A stretch of 37,118 bases of DNA from Planctomycetaceae bacterium (lineage in GTDB: Bacteria; Planctomycetota; Planctomycetia; Pirellulales; UBA1268), in NCBI GenBank assembly GCA_947459185.1, contig CANHCU010000026.1, forward strand, positions 1 through 37,118, given 5' to 3'. The notes beneath the pieces were generated by a model, which worked only from the letters and a program-made list of their open reading frames with translations, was not told the DNA's origin and ran no database searches. Both the position numbers and the translations under genes were made by a program. Shown here piece by piece: positions 24,786-32,518 of the stretch (positions are counted from its first letter, which is position 1; each line of letters starts with the position of its first letter).

Positions 24786-25834
24786 CACGCATGAAGGTGG
24801 CGGTGATCGGGTGCGGACATCTGGGCACGATTCATGCCCGCCTGCTGGCAGCGCGGAGCGATGCCGAACTCGTGGCAGTGGTCGATCCCGTGCCCGAGTC
24901 GCGGCAGCGGATCGCCGAGGCTCATGGCTGTGCGGCGCTCGCCGACCCGGAGGAACTCGTCGGCCTGGCCGATGCGGTCGTCGTCGCGGCTCCGACCTGC
25001 TTGCATGCCGCGGTATCGCTGCCGCTGCTCTCACAAGGTCTCGATCTCCTCATCGAGAAGCCGATCGCCACCAACGGTGACGAGGCACGACAGATCGCCA
25101 CCACCGCCGACCGCCATGGCCGGATCGTCGCCGTCGGGCACGTGGAGCGATTCAATCCCGCCTGGAAAATGGCCGTCGAGCGGTGTGGCCGGGGACGAAT
25201 CCTGGCGGTCGAATCGGCGCGGCTTGCCCCATTCACGTTTCGGTCACTCGACGTCGGCGTCGTGCTCGACCTCATGATCCACGACATCGATCTCGTGCTT
25301 TCGCTCGAGCCGGGGAAGCTCACGCGCGTCGAGTCGCAGGGGATTGTCGCCACCGGGGGGCACGAGGATGCCGTCCGGTCCCGGCTCGTCTTCTCGTCGG
25401 GGCTGATCGCCGATCTCTCTGCCTCGCGGATCCATCCCACGCTCAGCCGTCGGGTGTCACTCTGGGGCACGCAGGCGATCGTTGCCGCCGACTTCAACGC
25501 CAAGACGGTCGAAGTCGTCGCGCCTTCTCTCGCCGTTCAACGCGGCACCTTCGACGCGGCAGCCGTGCCGCCGGCCGGCCGTGCGGCGCTCAAGGACAGC
25601 TTCTTCACCGACATCCTGCCGCGGGAAATACTCGCCGTGCCCGAGGCCAACGCGATCGCCTGCGAGCACGACAATTTTCTGGCTGCCGTGCGGTCGCGTC
25701 GCCCGGCGCTCGTGACGGCGGCCGCGGGCGGCGCGGCGCTCGAGATCGCCATGCGGGTGCTCGACGGCCTGATCTGCACCCGTCTGGGTTCGGAAGATCC
25801 TGTCGTGTCGGCACCATCCCGCGCCGCGGCCTGA
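24782..25834 (+). CDS. Gfo/Idh/MocA oxidoreductase coupled to lpxA, possibly GnnA-like
   Basis: The 350-residue NAD(P)-dependent sugar dehydrogenase has a Rossmann N-terminus (VAVIGCGHLGTIHARLLAA, 5-23), the EKPI motif with catalytic lysine K93, GHVERFNPAW and the MIHDIDL block (H167). It starts at ATG 24782, overlapping the lpxA stop by 4 bp (ATGA), with AGGAGGG at 24770-24776. Genes of this family beside lpxA include gnnA, whose product oxidises UDP-GlcNAc at C3 as a step to the 3-amino sugar of amide-linked lipid A. The partner aminotransferase gnnB is not in the window. The gnnA role is an inference from context; family membership is firm. Confidence 0.9.
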   Translation: MTRMKVAVIGCGHLGTIHARLLAARSDAELVAVVDPVPESRQRIAEAHGCAALADPEELVGLADAVVVAAPTCLHAAVSLPLLSQGLDLLIEKPIATNGDEARQIATTADRHGRIVAVGHVERFNPAWKMAVERCGRGRILAVESARLAPFTFRSLDVGVVLDLMIHDIDLVLSLEPGKLTRVESQGIVATGGHEDAVRSRLVFSSGLIADLSASRIHPTLSRRVSLWGTQAIVAADFNAKTVEVVAPSLAVQRGTFDAAAVPPAGRAALKDSFFTDILPREILAVPEANAIACEHDNFLAAVRSRRPALVTAAAGGAALEIAMRVLDGLICTRLGSEDPVVSAPSRAAA

Positions 25835-26046
25835 CCGCGTCGGACGGCACATTTCCCCTGTCTTCCTCAGGTGGTACGGCCGTCGCGAACGGCCGGCCGT
25901 GCGTGGAAAACGGCGTGCCGTCGGCACCGGAGAAAGCGGCTGCACCGTCGGGCCGTATCCGGTCAATGATGCCCCGGGCGGCCGCCGAAGAACAACCAGA
26001 GGGGCGTTGGGGCCCCAGGGAACACTTCGATCCGCAGGGGGCATCC

Positions 26047-26892
26047 ATGGAAGTTTACGACCGCATCTCGCTCGTTGAAGACGAGGTTCGCCGCAGCGGC
26101 AACCACGTCCGCTTTCTGCCCGCTGCCAGCATCGTCGTGGCGGCGTTCTCCTTCATGCTGACGACCGTCGTGTGGCGGCTGGTGCACCAGACCAGCGCCG
26201 TCGAGGCTGCCGTGCAGGAGAGCATCGTTAGCATCAATCGTTTCAGTGCTGCCAACAGTGATGAACTCGCGCGGCTGCACGAGGGCCTTGCCCGTCAGGC
26301 AACCGCTGCCGTCGAGTTGGAGGCAAGGCTTGCCAGTATGGAGTCGTCCGGGGTTGCCACCCTGACCCGCATCCAGTCGCTCGGGACCGACATGGCACGG
26401 CAGTGGGCCGTCGCCGACCAGGTGCGGCAGGAGTTGATCCGGTCCACCGCGGCCATCTCCCAGACACGGCACGAGATTCTGGAGCGTCTTGCCGTCCACA
26501 CTGATCGCAATGCGACGGCCCGCGACGCAATGATCCGGCACGTCAATGCCGCGATCACGCAGATGGAGGAGACACTGCTTACCCAGGCGGCAGACTTCCA
26601 GCAGCAGAAGCAATTGTCAGACGCCGCAGCCGAACGCGACCGGGCCACCCGACGGGCAATGCTCAGCGAGGCCACGCAGGCCTTCGCGGTGCAGGTGGAG
26701 GGGCTGCGGGAGATTCTTGATGGCTTGCGGGTCGAAGCCGCGGCCGTCGATGGCACGCTGCCGTCGGAGTCGGTGAAATCGGCGGCGGACATCTCGGAAG
26801 GCAGGGCCGACGGTGCGGCAGATGCGGCAAAGCCCGACCAGACAGGCGAACCGTCCACGGCCGCGCTCGAGAAGGAAAGCGTGCTGGAGTAG
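26047..26892 (+). CDS. membrane-anchored coiled-coil protein of unknown function
   Basis: I do not recognise this gene. The 281-residue product has a short cytoplasmic start (MEVYDRISLVEDEVRRSGNH), one membrane helix (FLPAASIVVAAFSFMLTTVVW, about 24-44) and a long Ala/Gln/Glu/Arg-rich helical region (about 50-235) likely to be coiled coil, then an acidic, low-complexity tail. The topology resembles proteins that span the periplasm (TolA- or Skp-like spacing), but no domain can be named. Start ATG 26047 has a weak AGGGGG upstream; in-frame ATGs near 25966 would add about 27 residues. The 212 bp between the oxidoreductase and this gene show nothing else. Confidence 0.7.
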   Translation: MEVYDRISLVEDEVRRSGNHVRFLPAASIVVAAFSFMLTTVVWRLVHQTSAVEAAVQESIVSINRFSAANSDELARLHEGLARQATAAVELEARLASMESSGVATLTRIQSLGTDMARQWAVADQVRQELIRSTAAISQTRHEILERLAVHTDRNATARDAMIRHVNAAITQMEETLLTQAADFQQQKQLSDAAAERDRATRRAMLSEATQAFAVQVEGLREILDGLRVEAAAVDGTLPSESVKSAADISEGRADGAADAAKPDQTGEPSTAALEKESVLE

Positions 26893-26984
26893 GAGGGCGG
26901 CCGCAGGGCGGGCTGGCGGAGCAGGCTCAGGCTGCCGAAGGAAAGGTGGCGGGGCGGGGTTCGCCCGGCAGCGGAGGTGAGACG

Positions 26985-27629
26985 ATGCGGCGAGTCACCT
27001 GGATCCTTCTGACAGTGGCGGCGGTGTCCTGCGGTCGGGCCGATGCGGAGCCGGTCGCGGCGACGGCCGCCACGACGCCGGTGGTGTTCGACGGACTTGG
27101 CCTCGACGACTTCAAGGGGGCCGACTCGGTTGCGTCGGCACTGCGGGGCATCGAAACCGATTCGAATGCTGCTGACCTGCCGCTGGGTATTCCCATCGAC
27201 ATGCTGGTGCGGGGGCCCTCGGGACGGGGGAGCAGCAGCGATTCGCTGGCCGCTGAAGTGAGAAGCCGCATCGAGGGAATCGCCCTGACAGCCGGCATGC
27301 AGGCCGATCCGACCGTGATTCAGGACGGCCCGGCGAAGTGGGTCGGCGGACTCGGTCTCTCGAGCGACCACGCACTGGGCCGCGAGGTGCTGGAGTTGAA
27401 GACCTCGCTCGGACGAAGCCAAACAGCCGGTATTCTTGGCGTGGAGATCGGGCCGCGAATCGAGCGGCGGCTCCGCGGCGGCATGCTCATCTTCCTCGAC
27501 GGCAAGGCTCAGGCACAGGCCCGTCGATCGGCCGACACGGGCGAATGGATGCTGCCGAGGCTTGCCGAACAGGAAGCAGGGGCCGCGGGTGCGGTGGGAG
27601 TGACCGCGAGCACTGGCGTCGTGCGGTAG
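26985..27629 (+). CDS. exported protein of unknown function
   Basis: I do not recognise this gene. The 214-residue product opens MRRVTWILLTVAAVSCGRADAEP, a signal peptide; the cysteine at 16 is in a poor lipobox. The rest is mixed alpha/beta with many Gly and Ala and no cysteine or obvious motif. The start has GGAGG at 26973-26977. It is the last gene of the plus-strand lpx block and is 27 bp from the stop of a convergent gene. GC-rich codon use is like its neighbours, supporting a real gene. Confidence 0.65.
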   Translation: MRRVTWILLTVAAVSCGRADAEPVAATAATTPVVFDGLGLDDFKGADSVASALRGIETDSNAADLPLGIPIDMLVRGPSGRGSSSDSLAAEVRSRIEGIALTAGMQADPTVIQDGPAKWVGGLGLSSDHALGREVLELKTSLGRSQTAGILGVEIGPRIERRLRGGMLIFLDGKAQAQARRSADTGEWMLPRLAEQEAGAAGAVGVTASTGVVR

Positions 27630-27656
27630 GACGCACGGTGCTGCCGCCGTTTTTCG

Positions 27657-29153
27657 TTACGCCAGATCGCGATCCTGGAAGAGGACGAGCGCCACGAGCA
27701 GGGCTACCGCGGAGTAGAGGCCCGCGTAGAGCGCGGCCCAGCCCAGGTAGCTCCAGGGCACTGGTACGCCACCCACGACGGCTGCCTCGATCGTGAAGTG
27801 CTCCAGAACCGGGAGGATCGTCGCGAACAACTGCCCCACAAAACGCACGATCGCGATCTTTCCCACGCTCGACTGCACGATCAGCGGTACCAGGTGGCCG
27901 AGCGCGTAGACGGTGAAGCAGATGATCAGGTTGGGGACAATGCCCAGCCGCGTGGAGACCGCGAGACTGACCGCCGCCAGCAGGATCGTTTCCAGAAGCG
28001 AGAGCACGAGGCCCGGCACCACGGTGATCATCTCATCGGCGCAGTCACGCCAGATCGGGTCGAGCTTTGCCCCTTCGCGGGCGTCGTAGACCACCTTGAG
28101 GCTCGTCGTGGCGAGCAACACGGTGCCGAGAATCATGAATACGAGCAGCGCCACCAGCACCAGGCCGGCGAACTTGCCGAGGATGAATTGCGGCCGGGTG
28201 AGCGGCTTGGAGAGCACGGTCAGCGCGGTCCGGCCCTCGATCTCTTCTGCCACCGACACGCTCGCGGTCCAGACGACCACCAAGAGCGCCAGCACCTTGA
28301 TGAGCGTGAGCCCGCTGTCCTTCAGCATCTTCACGTCTTCGCCGAAGGTGTTGTAGGGGATCACGATGAACGCCAGCAGCACCACCAGGCCCACGATCAG
28401 CGCCACGGCGAAGATCGGCTGCCCAATTGCCTCCTTCGTGGTCGCCGAGGCGACCGCCGCGATCCGCCGCGGCACGAGGCGGAACAGACCATAGAGCAGC
28501 GACAGCGTCAGCAGGGTGACCACCGTCCATGGCAGGATCGCCGCCTGCGGGAACTCGGGAATGAGTTTCCAGTTTGCGGTCAGTTGCACCGGCTTGTCGG
28601 AGGCGTTGGTGGCCTCCAGTTTGGCGCGGGCGCCGAGAAACGGATTGGTGTTGCCCTCGACGCGATTCCAGGTCCACCGGTTGCTGTTGCTGGCGTCAAG
28701 TTCCACGTCGGGCACCTTCGAGAGCGCGAAGCCCTCGATCGGCTGCTGCGTGCGAACCACCAGCGGCGCGTCGCTCTCAAGCTCCAACGTTGCGAGTTCC
28801 TGCGGCCTCAGGTCGAGCGCGATTTCCTGGAGTGTGGCGCCGGCCGGGACCGTTGTGCTGACCGATACACTGTCCGCCGACGACAACCGGACGAGCGATC
28901 GCCAGATCTGGCCTATAGGAACGAGCGGGGCACATGCGACCGCCACACCGGCAAGCGTCAGCAGGAGCCACGCCATCGGTCCGGCGAAGCCATCCCGGAG
29001 GCTCGTGCGGGCCTCTGCGGCCGCCCGCGGCGACACCACCAGAAGGATGGCCCAGACGAGTGCCAGCACGGCGAGCGTGATCAGGGCACCGACGCCGAGC
29101 AGCCAGATGGACGGAACGGCAACCAACCAACGATTGGCGAAGAGGGGGATCAT
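27657..29153 (-). CDS. ABC-2 type transporter permease
   Basis: This is the membrane component of an ABC exporter. The 498-residue product has two N-terminal membrane segments, a soluble outer domain (about 90-220) and about six more membrane helices. The block IPYNTFGEDVKMLKDSGLTLIKVLALLVVVWTASVSVAEEIEGRTALTVLSKPLTRPQFILGKF is typical of ABC-2 permeases, where the acidic loop after the second helix contacts the ATPase. No ATPase gene is adjacent, so the partner must be elsewhere. Start is ATG at 29153. It is the last gene of the GNAT-M16-M16 set, 94 bp after the active M16 gene. Confidence 0.85.
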   Translation of the reverse strand: MIPLFANRWLVAVPSIWLLGVGALITLAVLALVWAILLVVSPRAAAEARTSLRDGFAGPMAWLLLTLAGVAVACAPLVPIGQIWRSLVRLSSADSVSVSTTVPAGATLQEIALDLRPQELATLELESDAPLVVRTQQPIEGFALSKVPDVELDASNSNRWTWNRVEGNTNPFLGARAKLEATNASDKPVQLTANWKLIPEFPQAAILPWTVVTLLTLSLLYGLFRLVPRRIAAVASATTKEAIGQPIFAVALIVGLVVLLAFIVIPYNTFGEDVKMLKDSGLTLIKVLALLVVVWTASVSVAEEIEGRTALTVLSKPLTRPQFILGKFAGLVLVALLVFMILGTVLLATTSLKVVYDAREGAKLDPIWRDCADEMITVVPGLVLSLLETILLAAVSLAVSTRLGIVPNLIICFTVYALGHLVPLIVQSSVGKIAIVRFVGQLFATILPVLEHFTIEAAVVGGVPVPWSYLGWAALYAGLYSAVALLVALVLFQDRDLA

Positions 29154-29247
29154 GGCAGTCTGTTAAGAATGGGAAGGAGGCCTGTGAGGCGTGGCGTCGA
29201 TGTGACAATCCGCCCCCGATTGTGCGGTCCGTAATCCGCCAACAAGA

Positions 29248-30510
29248 TTATGCCGGGGCGGTGGCTTGAGAGGAAGCCTCCGCTCCGGAAGGCCCTGCCA
29301 AGACAGTCACGCCGGGGCCATCCAGTGGCCACCGGGCAAGGACCCGCTGCAGGTCGTCCACCGTCAGATCCTCAACGATCCGCAGGTTGTCGGCCACCGA
29401 CCGGTAGATTCCGCCATGGGCCCATTCGAGCCCGACGTGAAACAGCCGCCGGCGAGGCCGTTCGCCTTCCAGCACCACCCGCCCGGCCAGCTTGTTGCGG
29501 GCCTGGGAGAACTCACGCCGGCCAATGCCCTGGGTGGCCGCCTCGCGGTAGACCTCGAGAATGCGCGACAGCAGGGGATCGACGTCGGCCGCGTCACAGG
29601 AGAGTTGCGTGATCATCAGGCCGGCGTCGAGGAAATCGTGATGGTGGCACGAGGCATGTTCGGCGGCACCGGAATCGACCATCGCCCAGTAGAGCCGGCT
29701 CCCTGAGTCGTCGCCGATTACCACGGACAGCAGCTTGGCGGCGAAGCGGTCGTCGTCGTCGCCAGCCGGGCCAGGCGACATCCGCACGGCGTAGGAGAGC
29801 GTGGCCGTGGGGCGGACGATCTGTTCGAGGTGGGCGGTGACCAACGCCGTCATCGGCACGCGGCGGTCGGGCACATCCCGTGGCTCCCAGTTGCCGCAGA
29901 GCCGCTTGGCCGATTCCACCAGGGCCGGGAAATCGACCGCACCCGTTGCCGCGAGTACGATGTTTCCCGGGCTGTAGCGGCGGGCGTGGTATTCCCGCAT
30001 CGCCTCCACAGGCAGCGACTGGATCGATTCCACGGTGCCAAGCACGCTGCGGGCCAGCGGGTGTCGCCCGAAAAACGTGGCCCGGCAGCGGTCGTCCGCG
30101 CCAAACGGCGGCTGGTCGTCATACATCCGGATCTCCTCCAGGATGACGAGCTTCTCCGTCGCGAAGTCCTCCTCCCGCAGGGCCGGCCGCATCATGCGGG
30201 CCAGCAGATCGACCGCCTCGTGCTGCTGCGACGGCAGCACGGCGGCATGGTAGACGGTGTCCTCCTCGCTGGTGAAGGCGTTAGCGCTGGCGCCCATCCA
30301 GTCGAACCGCCGGTTGATCTCTTCGGCCGACAGGTCGTTCGTGCCTTTGAAGACCATGTGTTCGAGAAAGTGGCTCGCGCCCCACAGGTCGTCGCTCTCA
30401 TCGCGGGCGCCGGTGCGGACGAAAAACCCGATGCTCGTGGAGAGTGCGCCGTCGGTCACCTCGGCGATGATCTCGAGGCCGTTGTCGAGGCGTTCACGCA
30501 GAAACCGCAT
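29248..30510 (-). CDS. M16 family peptidase, catalytic subunit
   Basis: This is a zinc peptidase of the pitrilysin/processing-peptidase family (M16B). The 420-residue product begins RFLRERLDNGLEIIAE and carries the inverted zinc motif HFLEH (H47-F-L-E50-H51) with the distal glutamate in EEIRMYDD. The C-terminal half has the usual second M16 fold, but the conserved R-G-L-[AC]-Y block is missing (SRLYWAMVDSGAAEHASC in its place). There is no signal peptide. ATG at 30510 is chosen, as upstream frame is not M16-like. It overlaps the end of the preceding M16 gene by 17 bp, so the two are made together and probably form a heterodimer. Confidence 0.92.
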   Translation of the reverse strand: MRFLRERLDNGLEIIAEVTDGALSTSIGFFVRTGARDESDDLWGASHFLEHMVFKGTNDLSAEEINRRFDWMGASANAFTSEEDTVYHAAVLPSQQHEAVDLLARMMRPALREEDFATEKLVILEEIRMYDDQPPFGADDRCRATFFGRHPLARSVLGTVESIQSLPVEAMREYHARRYSPGNIVLAATGAVDFPALVESAKRLCGNWEPRDVPDRRVPMTALVTAHLEQIVRPTATLSYAVRMSPGPAGDDDDRFAAKLLSVVIGDDSGSRLYWAMVDSGAAEHASCHHHDFLDAGLMITQLSCDAADVDPLLSRILEVYREAATQGIGRREFSQARNKLAGRVVLEGERPRRRLFHVGLEWAHGGIYRSVADNLRIVEDLTVDDLQRVLARWPLDGPGVTVLAGPSGAEASSQATAPA

Positions 30511-31747
30511 CACGCACCTCCAGGGCTTCCCGGCCGAGCGAGACGACCGACAGGTCGTGGATGGGGTGTTTCTCCAGCCATTCCTCGATCGACCGCACAC
30601 TGAGGCGGTCGTAGCGATCGAGTTCCTCGGCCAGCGTGCGCACGGTGCCGAGGTGATACCACTGCCGCGCGATCGCGCCGGCCCGGGCCGCGCTCGACTC
30701 CTGCTGCATCACCAGCGCACTCTTCGCCCGGGCCTTCACACGCTCCAGTTCTGCTTCCTGGATCGTGCCCGGCAGGCGGTGGATCTCGGCGAGCATCACG
30801 TCGAGCGTCTCCTGCGCCCGCGCCGCCGTCGTGCCCGAATAACACACCGCCATGGCGAAGTCACGGTGGGTTTGGTAGCCGGCGGAGACGCTGTAACAGA
30901 GGCCGCGGCGTTCGCGGACCTCGGAAAACATTCGCGAACTCGAGCCGCCGCCAAGGACCGCCAGCGCCGCCGTGGCCTCGTAGGAATCGTCTGAGTGGTA
31001 GGGGGGCGCCGACCAGGCCAACGCGATGTGGGTCTGCTGCGAGTCGTGCGGCACATGCTTCACCCGGGGACCACGAGGTCCTGTCGCGACCGCCTCTGCG
31101 GCTCCCGTGGTCCAGTCGCCGAAGAGCTGCTCGATCCTGGGCACGAAGTCGCTCCAGTCGATGCGGCCCGCGATGGCGATGATCGCACCGCGCGGCCGCA
31201 CGTGGGCGGTGATGAAGTCGCGGACATCGCCAACGGAGAGCCCCTCCACGTCAGCCGAGAGGCCTTCGGATGGCATGCCCCAGGGGGATGGATAGTGGAT
31301 TTCCCGCAGGGACAGGATTGCCCGATGGGCGGGATCGTCCTCGGTGCCGGCCAGATTTTGAAGCACCATCTGCCGGGCGTTTTCCAGTTCATCCTCCGCG
31401 AGGAGCGGCCGTCGGAGAATGTCGGCGTAGATCGGCAGGGCGTCGGAAAGTTGCCTGGCAACCATGGCGCCGGAAAAACTCGCGTGGCTCATCGAGACGG
31501 CCTGGGCCCACTGCACCCCGGCCCCCTCGAGATCCTCGACGATCTGGCGGCTGCTGCGGCTGCCAGCGCCACGGAGCATCATTTCCCCCGAGAGTGTTGC
31601 CAGCCCGCAGCGTCCTCGGCCGTCGTGGATGGCACCGGCCGGGGAATGAAAGGCCACCGCCACCGATTCGAGGCCGGGCAATTCCTCACCGAGCAGCACG
31701 ATGCCGTTGTCGAGTGTCGTCGAGAAAAGGGTCTGCTTCACAGTCAC
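30494..31747 (-). CDS. M16 family peptidase, non-catalytic partner subunit
   Basis: The 417-residue M16B protein begins VTVKQTLFSTTLDNGIVLLGEELPG. Where HxxEH is expected it reads GLATLSGEMMLRGA, so both zinc histidines are gone and it cannot be catalytic by itself. Its C-terminal domain retains RMFSEVRERRGLCYSVSAGY, the Arg/Tyr block that helps bind substrate in M16 enzymes. This is complementary to the next gene's product, like the alpha and beta subunits of heterodimeric M16B enzymes. Start: GTG at 31747 or GTG at 31741; neither has a strong ribosome site. It lies 16 bp after the GNAT gene. Confidence 0.9.
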   Translation of the reverse strand: MTVKQTLFSTTLDNGIVLLGEELPGLESVAVAFHSPAGAIHDGRGRCGLATLSGEMMLRGAGSRSSRQIVEDLEGAGVQWAQAVSMSHASFSGAMVARQLSDALPIYADILRRPLLAEDELENARQMVLQNLAGTEDDPAHRAILSLREIHYPSPWGMPSEGLSADVEGLSVGDVRDFITAHVRPRGAIIAIAGRIDWSDFVPRIEQLFGDWTTGAAEAVATGPRGPRVKHVPHDSQQTHIALAWSAPPYHSDDSYEATAALAVLGGGSSSRMFSEVRERRGLCYSVSAGYQTHRDFAMAVCYSGTTAARAQETLDVMLAEIHRLPGTIQEAELERVKARAKSALVMQQESSAARAGAIARQWYHLGTVRTLAEELDRYDRLSVRSIEEWLEKHPIHDLSVVSLGREALEVRDAVSA

Positions 31748-31763
31748 CGTGGCCAAGGCAGGA

Positions 31764-32396
31764 TCAGGACACGGCCGCACTCGCGGCGGACACGCTCTGC
31801 CCCACCGGGGCCGACATGGCGTCGATTCCGGCCGGGCGTTCGTCCACCGTGCAGCCATCCACCACTTTGTACACAGTTCTGGAGCGACGGAAACCCAGAC
31901 GCTGATACAGGCGAACGGCGCGGCAATTGTCGGCCGTCACCTCCAGTGAGCCCACCCGCAGTCCGTGCTGGCGAAACCCCTCGAGAGCCTGCGCGATCAG
32001 GCAGGTGCCGAGTCCCAGTCCGCGGTGGCCCGGCACCACGCCGATGTTTTGAATCAGGCCAGACCCGCCCGTCGCGGCGACGCCCTGGATCGTGCCACAC
32101 CACTGCAGGTCTTCCGGTGATCGCCCAAACGCGATGAGCCAGGTCGCATGCGGCAGAAATCCCGGTTTATTCCGGATTTCCCGCATCAGCCGCCGACAGC
32201 CTTCGAAGCTGCCCAGGCAGGGAAACACCAGCGCATCGATCTCGTCGCGGAAGGACCGGAACTTCGCGCGGGCATGGACGTCCACGAGGGCCTCGTTCCA
32301 GGGCACGAACCGGTAGCCGGGCCGCAGCGGGGCCGGCTGTCGTGGCACCGTAAGGTCCACATCCATTCGAAACCGCTTGAAGTAGGTCGAGTCCAC
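31764..32396 (-). CDS. GNAT family acetyltransferase
   Basis: This is an acyl-CoA-dependent N-acyltransferase of unknown substrate. The 210-residue product has the GNAT core: LIQNIGVVPGHRGLGLGTCLIAQALEGF (strand 4, then the CoA pyrophosphate loop with the RGLGLG signature) and LEVTADNCRAVRLYQRLGFRRSRTVYKV. GTG at 32396 is chosen because GGAG stands 7 bp upstream, giving MDSTYFKRFRMDVDL; ATG at 32366 is the alternative. It is the first gene of a minus-strand set with the two M16 genes, and divergent from the metal transporter operon. Confidence 0.87.
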   Translation of the reverse strand: MDSTYFKRFRMDVDLTVPRQPAPLRPGYRFVPWNEALVDVHARAKFRSFRDEIDALVFPCLGSFEGCRRLMREIRNKPGFLPHATWLIAFGRSPEDLQWCGTIQGVAATGGSGLIQNIGVVPGHRGLGLGTCLIAQALEGFRQHGLRVGSLEVTADNCRAVRLYQRLGFRRSRTVYKVVDGCTVDERPAGIDAMSAPVGQSVSAASAAVS

Positions 32397-32474
32397 TGTG
32401 TCGCTCCGGGGCGGGTGAGATGCTTCGAACTTAAGAATACGCTCAGTTTTGGTCAACGCTTCGGTCGGCTGGGA

Positions 32475-32503
32475 TTGCCAATATCGCCAGCAAATGCTAT
32501 GTT
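32475..32503 (+). promoter_or_regulatory. putative sigma-70 promoter of the metal ABC operon
   Basis: TTGCCA (32475-32480) and TATGTT (32498-32503) are separated by 17 bp, the best-formed promoter seen in the window. Transcription would begin near 32510, only about nine bases before the ATG at 32519. The -10 box overlaps the first of two operator-like palindromes. Confidence 0.5.
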
Positions 32504-32517
32504 TTGGTGAATCAAAA
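32502..32517. promoter_or_regulatory. operator-like palindrome 1
   Basis: TTTTGGTGAATCAAAA: five-base arms TTTTG/CAAAA with a six-base centre. It overlaps the -10 box and the expected start point of the metal ABC operon, an ideal site for repression. It is related to palindrome 2 at 12 of 16 positions, 22 bp away (about two helical turns). It shares GTTTTGGT with 32446-32453 and, inverted, with 35369-35376. Confidence 0.5.
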
Positions 32518-32518
32518 A

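Noticed and set aside
27798-29234. 478-codon plus-strand open frame opposite the ABC-2 permease
   Set aside because: Composition (Arg, His, Gln, Asp rich) is that of an antisense frame; the permease on the minus strand has membrane helices and family motifs.
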